DNA from: Dillenia suffruticosa | Taxonomy: Eukaryota; Streptophyta; Magnoliopsida; Dilleniales; Dilleniaceae | DNA: 64,000 nucleotides | Direction of reading: 5' to 3' | Assembly: GCA_033439265.1 (NCBI GenBank) | Contig: JAVTVX010000018.1 | Span: 8,106,501 to 8,170,500, forward strand | Shown here: piece by piece, positions 46,095-57,532 of the stretch | Numbering within the stretch: position 1 is the first letter of the stretch | Layout: the number at the start of each line of letters is the position of its first letter | Made by a program: the position numbers and the translations under genes | The notes under the pieces: generated by a model | What the model was told of the DNA's origin: nothing | Seen by the model: only the letters and a program-made list of their open reading frames with translations | Databases searched by the model: none

Positions 46095-47128
46095 ATGAAC
46101 AAGTCGTAGCTTCAAGAGCTATGTCACAAAAATACATGGACTCTACCACAGCACAGTCAGTACAGAGATGGACCCATAGCCCTAGGTTCTTTGCTTCAGT
46201 GTTCATCAATGGTCTCTATTTTGACACTCTGGACTTGTTCAAAACTTTGGAGGAGGCCAAAAATGGCGCTGCACACCACGCTTTCCTTTACCTCACTGGT
46301 AAATCCATCAAACAATTGTCACTTCCATTAATGGATTGCAACCCTTGTGTTTTGTGAGAGTTATAATATTTATAATTCAGCTTTTGGTTTTGTTGTTTAA
46401 ATTTATCAAACATTTGCTGAGTATTTTGAAAATAATAAATATTTTCATTTTCATCATCTGAACAAATTTTGATACTTATTATGACTGCTTTCTATATTTC
46501 TTTTCATGGGTAGGCTTTAAAATCAATTGATCTGTTGGGATTTCTGGAAATGGTCTGGACATGCTTGGTTGAGTTCTAATTGATCTACCAGATGGTTCCA
46601 TCCTATGTGATCTGATATCATTTTTTTATTGCTTTCCTAATTGTTGGTTTATAGTTCTACTTAAAATGCTGGACAATTATTCTAGTATTATTAGGATCAG
46701 CCTGTTAATGTTGTGCTCAAAATATGTGATTTTCTCTTGCAGTTTAGTTTTTGGAATGGAAAATATAGTTTTGCTAAAATTATTTGTGGGTGGTAAGTGA
46801 TATCAATTGAATTGGATTTACACAGTTCATTAGGCCATTTTTGGGATAATGGGTTGAGTGAATGGGATATTGTCAGCAACAATAGAAGCTGGAAGGATAG
46901 GGAAAGACATTGCAAATTTGTTATGTTAGGAAAATTTTATAAAGTTTCTCATAATATGCATTTTCTTCAATTCCAGACCTTGATCTGAAATTTTCACCTG
47001 CTCCAAACGCCAATGTGCTTACTAGAACACAAGAAACATCTCAAACTCCCGACCCTATTGTAAAAGAAATAGCTAAGCATGGATGTTTGAAAAGTTTTAG
47101 TTTACTTCTATTGTATTTAAATCTGTAA
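46095..47128 (+). pseudogene. Broken double-stranded RNA-binding (DRB-like) protein gene
   Basis: Exon 1 (46095-46298): frame one gives MNKS, stop, LQELCHKNTWTLPQHSQYRDGP; after a small deletion near 46165-46170 frame two continues HSPRFFASVFINGLYFDTLD and FKTLEEAKNGAAHHAFLYLT. Together these are one plant double-stranded RNA-binding motif. The stop TAG at 46107-46109 replaces a Gln codon of relatives. The exon ends at a GTAAAT donor. A possible exon 2 begins after TTCCAG at 46977 and reads on in phase (DLDLKFSPAPNANVLTRTQE) to a stop at 47126-47128. No second motif is seen. Two disabling changes make it a pseudogene. Confidence 0.7.
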
Positions 47129-50100
47129 AAAGAAGTATTGGTGTTTCAAGTGATGCAACACTTTTGCTTATGAAGTATATATTACGAAAAGGGCACTTAT
47201 TCTTTGTGAAATTGTTAAGCCTTATTGAAATCTTATTATTTGGAAAAGATAAAATATCTACAAATTCATTATTGGTGTAATTAAGTATCCCTATTGTTTT
47301 GGAATTCCAAAATCATCTATTTTTTTTTTCCTCAGTAAATGCCAAGTAGTCTAGGTAACGAAACTAACATGTGGAAAGAGATTGTCCCTTTCTTTTGGAT
47401 AGCAAAAGTAGAAGATGATATTATAATAGGGAATATTACAAATAAAAAGGATTTGAAATCCTCATTGCATGAGAACCGATGTATATAAAACATTAAAAAT
47501 ACCAAACTCCTTTAACTTGGGTAGTCAAGAACACTTTATCTCCATAATCTCAAGATCTAGAAATGCCGAAAAGGATTTGTGAGAGTCAATCCCCTAAAAA
47601 TGAACTCTACAGTAGTTAAACCAAATTAGTCGGATAAAACTTGAATATTGACTGTGAAAACAAAAAAAAAAACATTAAATGGAATTGAAGCATGAAACTA
47701 TAAGGAAGCATGAAAAGGCACGAGATATACTAATAAACTGATTTTAAAAGATTTTACTATTTCTTTGCACCAAATAATTGCTACCATGATGTTTTTTTGA
47801 CAATAAATTTGCATCCTCGCGAGATCTGAAACCTCTAAATTTCATCAATGTACCTAGGCAGATGCAAGATTGTCTTAGACTCCAATTTGTGGCAAATTTT
47901 TGATTTCACCTATGTCTTGGGAAATAATAAAGTGGTTTGATAAATGCAACAACTCAGATAACTAATGTGCAAAGGAAAAATATGCTTAAGGTTCCCATGA
48001 GTTACTTTATTCTACCATGTTGCAAAGAGTGCAAAGAGTGCTGAAGACAAAGGCTTAGATCACCTTGGGAAACTACAAAGCATGGATGCTCAAAAGTAAA
48101 GCCGCGCGTATCTAATTTTTATGTGTTTGGAAACTCCAGAAGGCAATATTTCAAACAATATCTAATTTTTATTATTTTTTTATATCAGATATTTCTTTGA
48201 ACTCTATCTAGATAACTGAAAAATAAATTAAATAGATTTGTTCTTTTTTTTTGTATTATATCAATCGATATTCGGAATCTGACTAATTCGGTTCGGAACG
48301 ATAACTTGTAATCAGCAATCCATGTTTTTTTTTTCTTGATTTCAAAATTCTATCTAATCTTATCCGCTTGATGATCCTCAAGAACCCAAATCTAGTTTAT
48401 CTACCGTATTGTTCTGAGTATCAAAAATGACCCTGCAGTCATTGTGCGGGGAATGTGCCACTTGAGCAAAATCTCATAGGCACACCATGCACATATCAAT
48501 ATGCTCTTTGGAAAATGATTGCTAGCAGGACTAATGTTAAGATAGCTATCATAAGCATGAGGGCTTAGTGATATTAGTATAATTTTTTTTACAGTAAATC
48601 TGGTAGGAATCGCTTTATTACTATGCAAATTGCTTATTTTCTAAATTTCATATTTTGATTGATATTTATTTTACACTTTAGATCCACCTTTACTCAAATG
48701 AAATTGTTTTTGTATTGTCCATCCTTATCAAGTCATATCTGCATTTTGTCTTTTATATCTACATTCAAATTCCTTGGAGTTTCTTCTTTTAAGACTTCTT
48801 TAGTTTTTTATGACTTCTTTTCTTCTCTTTCAAAACTTTTCATATCAAGCCAAAAAGGTAAAAGACTGAATGGGTTTAGTTGTTACTCTAAGGCTTGTTT
48901 TTCTTTTCTAGAATTTAAGGATAGTTTATTGATCCTTGAGGTTTTTCTGATACTAGATGGTTCTAAAGGGATTAAAATTGAAACCCATGTCTTATTTTAC
49001 TGATTAGTAGTCTTAACTTATCAGTGTCACTAGGATTAAACTTTATGCTTCAATCATCATGATGTTGATCATCACCGAAAACAATTATAAGATAACTATT
49101 TTAGATGATAGTGGCTTGTCTTGTATAGAAAGAAAAACACCTTATTTAGGAAAATAGGATCAAAACAAATTGTTTGTGGGTGCTCCGATTCGAAATTTAC
49201 AATGATCCATTTAAGAAACTACCCTCCTAATGTATTCTGTTTTATATTCAAGTTGCAAGTCGAACTAAGGATTTTGATTAAGGGATTTAGCATCGAAGGG
49301 GGTGCGACTCTAACAAGTGGTGCAAACTCGGACCCAACAAAGTTCTTTTTTGACGGAACAAGTGGTGCGACTCTAACCCTTTGAACAGTCTACGATCCCT
49401 ATCATATTTCAACTGACAAGGCATCTTTGAATAGTGTTGTAATCTCCTTTTGTTGATGTAACACATTTGGAATGAAAATGTTTTTTAGACATGAATCCCT
49501 GAGGTGGATTGGAGTAGAATATCAACACCGATAATTTTCATTGGAAAGGGTTACTCTCGTCAATGGCGAGTTTTATGGAAAAAGGACCTTATGTTCATTG
49601 ACAAAGTGTTTCTCCATGCTCTTGAGCTCATTTGTTGTGAGAGATGAACTTTGCAACTCTTGTATGAAAACTATTAAAATGATTTCTCTTGCCTAATTGG
49701 AATAACCAATTAGTGATTTTTTCTTTTTAATTTTCTCATGCAATGTAACCAAGCTCAAGTCGGTTCGCCAACTGGGTGAGGAATTCCTTTTATGTGTTGG
49801 ATTTTGGAAGGTTAAGGAATTCCTATAAATCCAATTCGCCAAGCACATGGATTGTTAATTGGGTGCGCATGTGCTTTACGCACCGATAGGGCAGCTTAAA
49901 AAAGACACTGCCTAATGCCTCTTGAGGAAGTGTGTGATGTCTGAAAATTATGCCAAGGAACTCTGTAGAGCCTAATTTGATATTTCAACAATGTGGAATC
50001 GGAAAAGAGAGTGCCATAAATAATTTCCAAAACAATATTCTGTTGCAATCCATGTATACATTACCAAAGATCAACCATCTCAAGTTGCTTAAACAGCCTA

Positions 50101-50196
50101 CTTGTATTGGAAAGTCCTATGTTCAAAACTTCAACCCCTCAGGCTACAAGAAAAGGGCAAACAGGCACAACACTTTAAGCTGGATCTCCACACATC
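47129..50196. other. Intergenic DNA, no gene recognised
   Basis: AT-rich with scattered short open frames lacking recognisable motifs. A short direct repeat AGTGGTGCGACTCTAAC-like block occurs near 49.31 and 49.36 kb. Confidence 0.4.
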
Positions 50197-50496
50197 CTAA
50201 AAGAATTTCAATTTCCCGTTACCTGAAGACTTTGCATGTTCCAAATGACACAAAGCTTTCTCTTTTCCTGTCAACCCTGAACACGTTCCAGCTGCCCCCA
50301 TGGTAACAGCAAAGTAAAGATATACAGTGCACAAAAAAGCCAAGAGTGCAAGAGCTGTTAGTAGGAAGCGATGCCTCTCGAAAAGTGTCGACCAGCTCCC
50401 CAATTCATCCCTCAATTGAATATGTTTTTTGTTTGATGGGGAAGATAATGAATTTTGTGTCCTACGATGTGGAGATGATAGGCTGTCCTTAAGCAT
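50197..50496 (-). CDS. Small single-pass membrane protein, 99 residues, function unknown
   Basis: Starts MLKDSLSSPHRRTQNSLSSP. A basic, Ser-rich N-terminus of about 43 residues is followed by one membrane helix (FLLTALALLAFLCTVYLYFA, about 44-64), then a short tail with two cysteines (GTCSGLTGKEKALCHLEHAK) and a KLKFF end. The style is that of a conserved plant protein, but I cannot name it. The coding region is one exon: an acceptor (CTTGCAG) lies about 33 bp before the ATG. The frame is open upstream of the ATG within that exon, but the likely upstream exons carry stops, so I chose this ATG. The expected topology is N-terminus in the cytosol. Confidence 0.72.
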   Translation of the reverse strand: MLKDSLSSPHRRTQNSLSSPSNKKHIQLRDELGSWSTLFERHRFLLTALALLAFLCTVYLYFAVTMGAAGTCSGLTGKEKALCHLEHAKSSGNGKLKFF

Positions 50497-50594
50497 GGCT
50501 ACGCCAATTTTACTGAGCCAAAAATCCTGCAAGCAAGCACTGTTCAAATTTAGTTCAACAGAATAGAAAGCACATAACCTTTCAGAGCAGGAAG

Positions 50595-50645
50595 AAAGGG
50601 CTTTTTTTTTGGTGGGCGGGCGGGCGGGGGGAGGGGGGGGGGTGT
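50595..50645. repeat. G-rich low-complexity tract
   Basis: GGTGGGCGGGCGGGCGGGGG followed by further G runs, in the presumed intron of the 99-residue protein gene. Such runs can form G-quadruplexes on the plus strand. Confidence 0.8.
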
Positions 50646-52048
50646 TTGGCAGGGGCCATAATATTATGTAGTCCCCCCGGGCTTCATTTACTTTGGCCAC
50701 CTCTTTCCCCTCTTGTTTATGCCTCTCGTCCTTTCATCACTCAGCCGATATAGGATTACAAAACATTCTAAATGTGCAATTAGAGTTTCTGTCCAAACAC
50801 CTATGAATTGCTAATTTTTTTTTATTATTTTCTATCGATTTCTATTTAATCTAATTATACTAATAGAATTTATCAATTAAATAAAAGTGAATTTAATAAC
50901 AAGTACAAAATTTACAAATAAAAATTAAATTTTTTCTTGAAAAGAGTTGCACAATGCTCAATTTAAAAACACCTACATGCTATGTCCCACACAGGCAGGG
51001 CAGTAGATTCTAATGGACTGATATCAGTCCTAAATCAATTACATACTGTATATGGAGAATAATTAATAAAATATTTACAGGAGAAACAACTTTGACTATT
51101 AGCTATGATAACTGTATGTATTTCTTGGTAATTTTTAGCTTGTTGGCTTTTTATTGTTTTGTTTTATACTAACTCAAATAATTTTTTTTTACCTTTTTGT
51201 TTAATATAAGATTAAGAATTGTCATTCTAAATTTTTTGCATTTTGTTTTATTTTTCTCCCCCCCCCCAAAAAAAACAAAAAAAAAAAAAGAAAAACCAAA
51301 ACAATTGGGTCCATCAACAAGCATAACATTTTTTAACCAACTTGGAAGCAAGAATTATAAGATTTAACAAACACAGAAAATAAAGTTTGCCTCTCTCTCT
51401 CTCTCACTCTCTGAGCATAATATAAGATTTCCAAGAGTGTCAACTGCACCAATATCATGTTGGGACCACTGTAGAAGCAAGAAAGAACCATGGATAAAGC
51501 TTTAGCACAGACACAAAGTAACTTTAACGAGCATTACTCCTCATGTGAGATTAACTTTGAATGAGCTTCCTGGGAGGAAATACAATGGCACAAAAATATA
51601 TATATCAACCACAGAATGTTATCTTATGCCACCAAAATTCACAAACCTTGACATCAAAACCTTCAGAAAACCAAGGGAGCTATGTCCAACATAACTTGAT
51701 GTGTAAGGCTCACTAGAATTCTTATATGGATGTTAAATATTTAACAAAGTCAAGATCTAGCCCCGTGCCCCATAGCTTGCACATTTTCCATCACAAGCAA
51801 GTAACTTTATAATTGAATCAGTCCAAACGGCCATAATCCCAACTAGCATGTATAAATCGATTTTCTTCTGCAAGGTCAGTTTCCAGAGCAAAATCATGGA
51901 GTCAGGTTAAACTATTTATGGGCTGAATCGGAATTTAAAAGTCCAGAAGGAACAGAAATAAGAAAGTGAAGGTAAATTGAGTTGGGTATGGGGAGGCATT
52001 TTTTGGAACAAGGATCGCGCTAGAAGAATGAAGTAAGAAACAGATACC

Positions 52049-52140
52049 TGCCTTGAAAAACTGAGTAGGATTCTGCAGCGTCGTGCTGACTACTTGTACA
52101 AAAAGGAAGGCTCACAGATTGAGAGTATTGGAACAGAATA
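52049..52140 (-). other. Candidate 5' UTR exon of the 99-residue protein gene
   Basis: The minus strand ends AGTTTTTCAAGGCAG before GTATCTG, a good donor that could join to the acceptor before the coding exon. Stops occur in all readings that would extend the protein. The upstream edge is a guess. Confidence 0.3.
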
Positions 52141-52179
52141 CCAAACCTGAACAATACACCCTAGCTTAGCAACAGGGAA

Positions 52180-52500
52180 CTATTTTTTTTTTTTTGATAG
52201 GTAAAGAATATGTCATTGATACAGATAAAAATGTACAATAAAGAAAATCAGAAATCTTCTATACAAGAAAAGAAAGACGACAGAACATCAAGGCACCAAA
52301 AAGAGCAACCAACACAAATGTAAAAGCTCTTAAATCCCTCTTTATGTCCTCCAACGAGTATGTTTTGAAAACCTTCAACACATTAGACCAGATATACAAA
52401 GAACAATATATATCATCCCTAGCACAGTAATGAAATATAATAAACCATGTCCAACTATTTTAGACATAGCTAAATCTTACTCAACAGGGCTTGGCTTTCA
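52180..52500 (-). mobile_element. Possible LINE/SINE 3' end with poly(A) tail
   Basis: A plus-strand T-run followed by GATAGGTAAAGAATATG is, on the minus strand, a CTATCAAAAAAA ending typical of plant L1-type LINEs. No coding part was recognised. Confidence 0.35.
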
Positions 52501-52949
52501 CCTCCACCTCCAAGCTAGGCCTATAACTCTATGCCGAAGTAAACTTTAAACCTCACACCTGGTCAATCTCACAAAACCAGGTTCTCACACGGAATGATTC
52601 AAAAGCGAGCTACTTAGAAACAGAACTACCATTACCAATAATAGATATGAAAAAAAGGCTACCTGAACACATCGTGTTGTCCACTCAAACTATTCCACCA
52701 CTATGAACTCTTATATTCTCAACGCATGCTAATCATATGATGCGGTAGACTGTAGATCCAGAAGATTACAATCTCATTAACACATATTGTATAATTTGAG
52801 TACAAAAGAAGCAAACGACATCTCCAAACTTAAGATGATGCCCTTGTCATGGTATCATGCCATGGTATTACTCTTAACAATGTTGACATAAGAAAGGCAG
52901 TATGTGAAAAGATCAAAGACCCCTGCGCCACCTGTAGCCAAGCACGCGC

Positions 52950-53400
52950 ACATGGGGGGTGGTGTTGTACGAGGACTGTTTAGTTGTTTTAAGGATGCTT
53001 GAAACTACTAAAAATCATAAGGGTTTTTTCTCAAATTTTCCAAAGGCTCCCCCCACCCACCAGGCGGATCCGCCCCTGATCACGAGGGCTGGATATGATC
53101 TAGCAAGGGCTAGATATGATCTAGAGGCACCAAGCAAAGTGGAAGCATCACAGGACTACCTAGTGAAGGAGTTTTTTCTTTTTTTCTTTTTCTTTTTCTT
53201 TTTTTTTTTCTTTTACAGTGAAACCAGCTAAGGAGGGGAGTAGGTGAATTTTACAGAGGGAAGGGATCATATCTTTTAGAGGAATAAATAACATTCAGGA
53301 TTTGAATTTTGAAATTTAGATAACTTTTTACTTAAAATTTCAGGAAGGGGCAGCTGCCCGTAGGCCCCTCTCCCCTTTTGCCCCTGCTATTCAACATCCT
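52950..53400. other. Mixed low-complexity region
   Basis: Contains GC-rich words (GGCGGATCCGCCCCTG near 53062 and GGGGCAGCTGCCC near 53347), a doubled GGGCTAGATATGATCTAG-like block near 53090-53122, and a pyrimidine run at 53170-53215. Possibly a decayed DNA transposon; not resolved. Confidence 0.3.
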
Positions 53401-53809
53401 TGTAGAGTTTTATGTAAGAACTAGAGAGATGAAACAGGCACAACTAAATTAAGTAAAGAGCACATTACATCTTGAAGAAGGTGAGTACCCTTTCTTAAAC
53501 AAAAGGCATTAACACTAGCAAACATATAAGGTTGCAATCTTGGAGCAAAAGAAACTAAGTGTGATACAATCAATACAAAAGCTATTGACAATGGTTGTTT
53601 ACAAGATTTAGGCTATAGCTTATTGTTTTAAGAAAGTGCAAGCATTTCAAGAGAAGTTCATTATTTAGAATGATTTCAGATCATCCATTTAATGACTATA
53701 AACATGTGGCGGTCCAAAAACCGCACATGCTTCACAAAAAAAGATATAACAAGGATTTCGCCCTAGCTATGAAATCGACGGTAGCTAATATACTGTCTAA
53801 AACATGAAA

Positions 53810-53990
53810 TAATAACTTTTGAAGGAAATTCAGTTGTAAATTAAATCTTGTTAAACATGTTTCAAATTATGTACATCAGTTACTTATATAATAAACATAT
53901 GTAATAACTTTTGAAGGAAATTCGATCGTAAATTAAATCTTGTTAAACGTGTTTCAAATTATGTACATCAGTTACTTATATAATCACAAT
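53810..53990. repeat. Tandem duplication of about 92 bp
   Basis: AATAACTTTTGAAGGAAATT begins each unit (about 53810 and 53902). Both continue GTAAATTAAATCTTGTTAAA and TTTCAAATTATGTACATCAG with only a few differences, so the duplication is fairly recent. Confidence 0.92.
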
Positions 53991-53999
53991 TTATCATGC

Positions 54000-55570
54000 A
54001 ACTAATTTAGCAACGACGCAGAGACCAGAGTCTGAGATAGACACTTTCTAGGATATGAAATTTTTTAGACATATCATCCGCATTTCAGTTGTGTTTGCTT
54101 TTCTTTTTAAATTAAAAAAAAAAAAAAAAGAATTATCAAAAGAGCGAAAGTAATAGGGGAGGAGAAAAAAGGACGAGAAGAATCAACATAAACAGCAAAG
54201 AAGTGATATCTGATCCCTTTTAATATCTATCAAGGTAGCACCCCAAAGAAGCTTGAAAAAGGACTATGTCCTCCCCAGCCATAGAACCAAAACACTATCA
54301 TAATTGTACTTCTCCATAACAGGTTTCCCTCCTAGTTTTTTTGGGGGGGGAATGAAAAAGGTTTGCCCCTTTATGCCTCCAAAAACCTCTCAATTTTGTT
54401 AGGAGAAATTCATCCCCTGTTCTTGGACAAATCCATTGCAAGCACAAGTACATATTATTAAAAAGCGTATTCCCTATGCTTTCAACTATAATACAGGCAA
54501 ATATGATCTTTTAACTAACTATTGTTTTTGAACATGGCAAAAACATCATGGATGAGACTTTGAAAGTTCATCTTACTTGTTAATTCTTTACTCTTTGTCC
54601 ATTTATAATTCCATTTAAATAATAGGTTTGTTGAAAATTTTGCATGAGTTTCCATCATTTACCGCTGATTTTTGGTTGTCACTACATCAAACTGCAGAAA
54701 CTTGATAAGCTAGACTCCTATCTACCATTTTCAAATGGATCAAGTCAACACAGTTCTTTATTTGGAATTTGGTTTAATGTTAATTAATAGGTACATAGCC
54801 AACTAATTACATGGCTTTCTTTGAAATTGATTTAGTTGAATCCTCTTTTTTATTAAATTGAGTTTTTAAAGAATTGTTACTACATCTAGCTTTATTTGTG
54901 GAGCTACAGCACCTACCAACTCTTTTAAAAGGAATGAAGCCAAGGTAATTCCTTGTCTTTGTTTCAGAATGTCACATTCTAAAGGATTTCCACAATTTGC
55001 CTTATGATTTTCAAAATTTGAACTCTTTAACATTTTAATAGAACCAGACAATCCAAAATTGTTGTGGTAGAGTCAAGGACTCTTGCATTTCACTTTTGTT
55101 CTCTTACGTGTTTTTTCCCAAGGAATCAAAGAATCCAAAATAAAAAAAATATTAAAGTTGAAAACTCATAAAAATTAGTAGAATACTCTAGATTATTTTA
55201 GTGGAATTGGAGATTCCAAAATCAATAAGTTCACATAATTTTATGCATAATTCTTCAAATTCAATATATATTTAAAAGATAGAGACAAAACTTGATAGAG
55301 TACGACATTCAAGAAATTATTTTAATGGAATCAAGATTCCATAATCTATGACTAATTAATTTCGTAAAGCATTCCAGGAATCTTTTAAAATTATTGGAGT
55401 TGGAAACTCAAAAGATTTGGTAAAAAAGAAAATTCTAGAATTTATTCTGACGGAATTAGATATTCCATAAATTTTATTAGTCCAAAACTCCAAAATTTAT
55501 AAAGGAGAAACTAGCAATTCAGAGATTTGTGTTTTCACTTGAACCAGAAATATGGGGCTAAAGACTCTTA
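54000..55570. other. AT-rich DNA without a recognised gene
   Basis: The stretch 55.1-55.6 kb holds loosely repeated phrases (a TTTTAGTGGAATTxxAGATTCC motif about every 100 bp), which may be an old degenerate repeat. Confidence 0.4.
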
Positions 55571-55574
55571 TTTC

Positions 55575-57480
55575 TACAACAACAGCAACAACCACCTAAA
55601 CCTTAATCCCGAATTTTAGGATCGGTTGTTTGAAATATAAATATACGATAAAGAAAAAAAATTTAAAATTTGAAAACAAAAACAGATAAGATAATACTAA
55701 AAAAACAACAATAAAAATAAAGATAATGAAAAAAAGAGAACTAAAAAAACTATTTATAAAAACTTTAAATAATAAAAGAGATGATTTAGTTGTTTCGATT
55801 TTTCCTACGCCATTCATTTATATCTAAAGTCATCTCTTTAATTAAACTCTTGACAATCATATCTTTACGAATAATTTGCATCTAAATTCTCAAAAATCTA
55901 CCCCGACGTTTCACTAAATCTCCTACATTTAAGATCTCGCATGTCCTAACTAGTGCATCTTTTGGTTTTTGTTGCACATGTCCAAACCATTTTAGACGAC
56001 ACTCTCGCATTTTATCCACAATTGAATTCACCCCCAATTTAATACATATCTCTTCATTTCTAATCTTATCCTTTCTGGTTTTATCACACATCTATTTGAA
56101 CATTCTCATTTTAGCTACAACTATTTTATGCTCTTATTATTGTTTAATGACCCAATGTTTTGTGTCGTACAATAATGCACCTATTACTGCGATTCTATAA
56201 AACTTTCCCTTCAATTGTAATGGCTCTGTATAATCGCAAAAAACTCCAGATACACTTCTTAATTTCATCTAACCCACTTGAATTATATGATTCTCATCCT
56301 CATCTATTGCCATCGTTTTGAATGATAAATCCACAATATCTAAAGCGTTCACTTTTTAGTACGTCATGTTCTTGTAACTTAATCATTTATTCCTCATTCT
56401 GATGACTGTCACTAAACGTATCTCATATACTCAGTTTTTGACCTACTCAATCTAAATCTTCTGGATTATAGTATGTTCCTCTATATCTCTCTTTTAACAC
56501 TAATACTCTCTCTAGTTTATCGACCAACAATATATCATCTGCAAAAAATATACACCTTAATATTTCATTTTTAATATTTTTTGTGATTTCATCCATTACT
56601 ATTGCAAAAGAAGTAGACTTAATGACGAACCTTAGTGAATTCCGATGTTAATTGGGAATCTATCACTTAAACCTCCACAGATTCTTACATTGATAATAGT
56701 TCCCTCGTACCTATCTTTGATGAGATTAATGTATCTAAAAAAAATCCCCTTTTTCATCAACACCCACCGCAATGTCTCTAGAAACCTTATCATATGTTTT
56801 TTCTAAATCAATGAATACCATATGCAAATCTCTCTTCTACTTTCTAAATATCTCCATCAAATGTCTTAGCAAATGAATGGTTTCAGTGATAAATCGTCTT
56901 AGCATAAATCCAAATTGATTCTAAGACACTTACCTCCAATCTCAACATATATTCCATCACTCTCTCACACAACTTCATAGTATGACTCATAAGTTTGATT
57001 CCCTTATAAATGAAACAATTTTGTATGTCTCATTTATTCTTAGACAATGGTACAACTATGCTCTCCCTCGATACTTGGAGCAATTTCTTGGTTTGCCAAA
57101 TTTTGTTAAAAAGATCTATTAATATTTCTATACCCACTTCACCCAAACATTTCCATATCTCAATACGGATGCCATCAGGTCCTATGCTTTTATTATTCTT
57201 CGTTTTCTTTAATCCCTCTTTTACTTCATGAAGACGAATCTTGTGTTTAAAATCCTTATTGACATCCTCTATAGATATCGTCATATCACCGATATATTTT
57301 ATACCATTAACGTCAAAGAGATTATCAAAATAATCTTTCTAATGCTTTCTTATGTTCTCATTCTTTACAAGGGCACTATTGGTCTCATTCTTAATACACC
57401 TAATACCATTTAGATATTTTTTATTCCTCTCTTTTAGTTTGACAATTTTGTAAACCTCTTTTTCTACATTCAAAGAAAAT
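55575..57480 (-). mobile_element. 5'-truncated RTE-clade LINE, copy D
   Basis: The longest RTE copy. On the minus strand it begins near 57480 (EVYKIVKLKERNKKYLNGIR) and passes the reverse transcriptase start (EVKEGLKKTKNNKSIGPDGI, then IEIWKCLGEVGIEILIDLFN). It ends with KTRKDKIRNEEICIKLGVNS and CRLKWFGHVQQKPKDALVRT and a (TTG)n-type tail at 55575. Many stops and frame changes. A GA microsatellite (57490-57530) borders the truncated 5' end. Confidence 0.88.
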
Positions 57481-57489
57481 TATTACTCA

Positions 57490-57532
57490 AAGAACAAGAG
57501 AGAGAGAGACAAAGAGAGAGAGAGAGAGAAAT
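57490..57532. repeat. (GA)n microsatellite beside RTE copy D
   Basis: AGAGAGAGAGA runs with one ACAAAG interruption. Confidence 0.85.

Noticed and set aside
50497..50700. Upstream extension of the 99-residue protein to a 167-codon frame (start at 50700)
   Set aside because: The extension crosses a G-rich low-complexity tract and an acceptor-like CTTGCAG; its residues (PPPPPARPP) look like translated intron.
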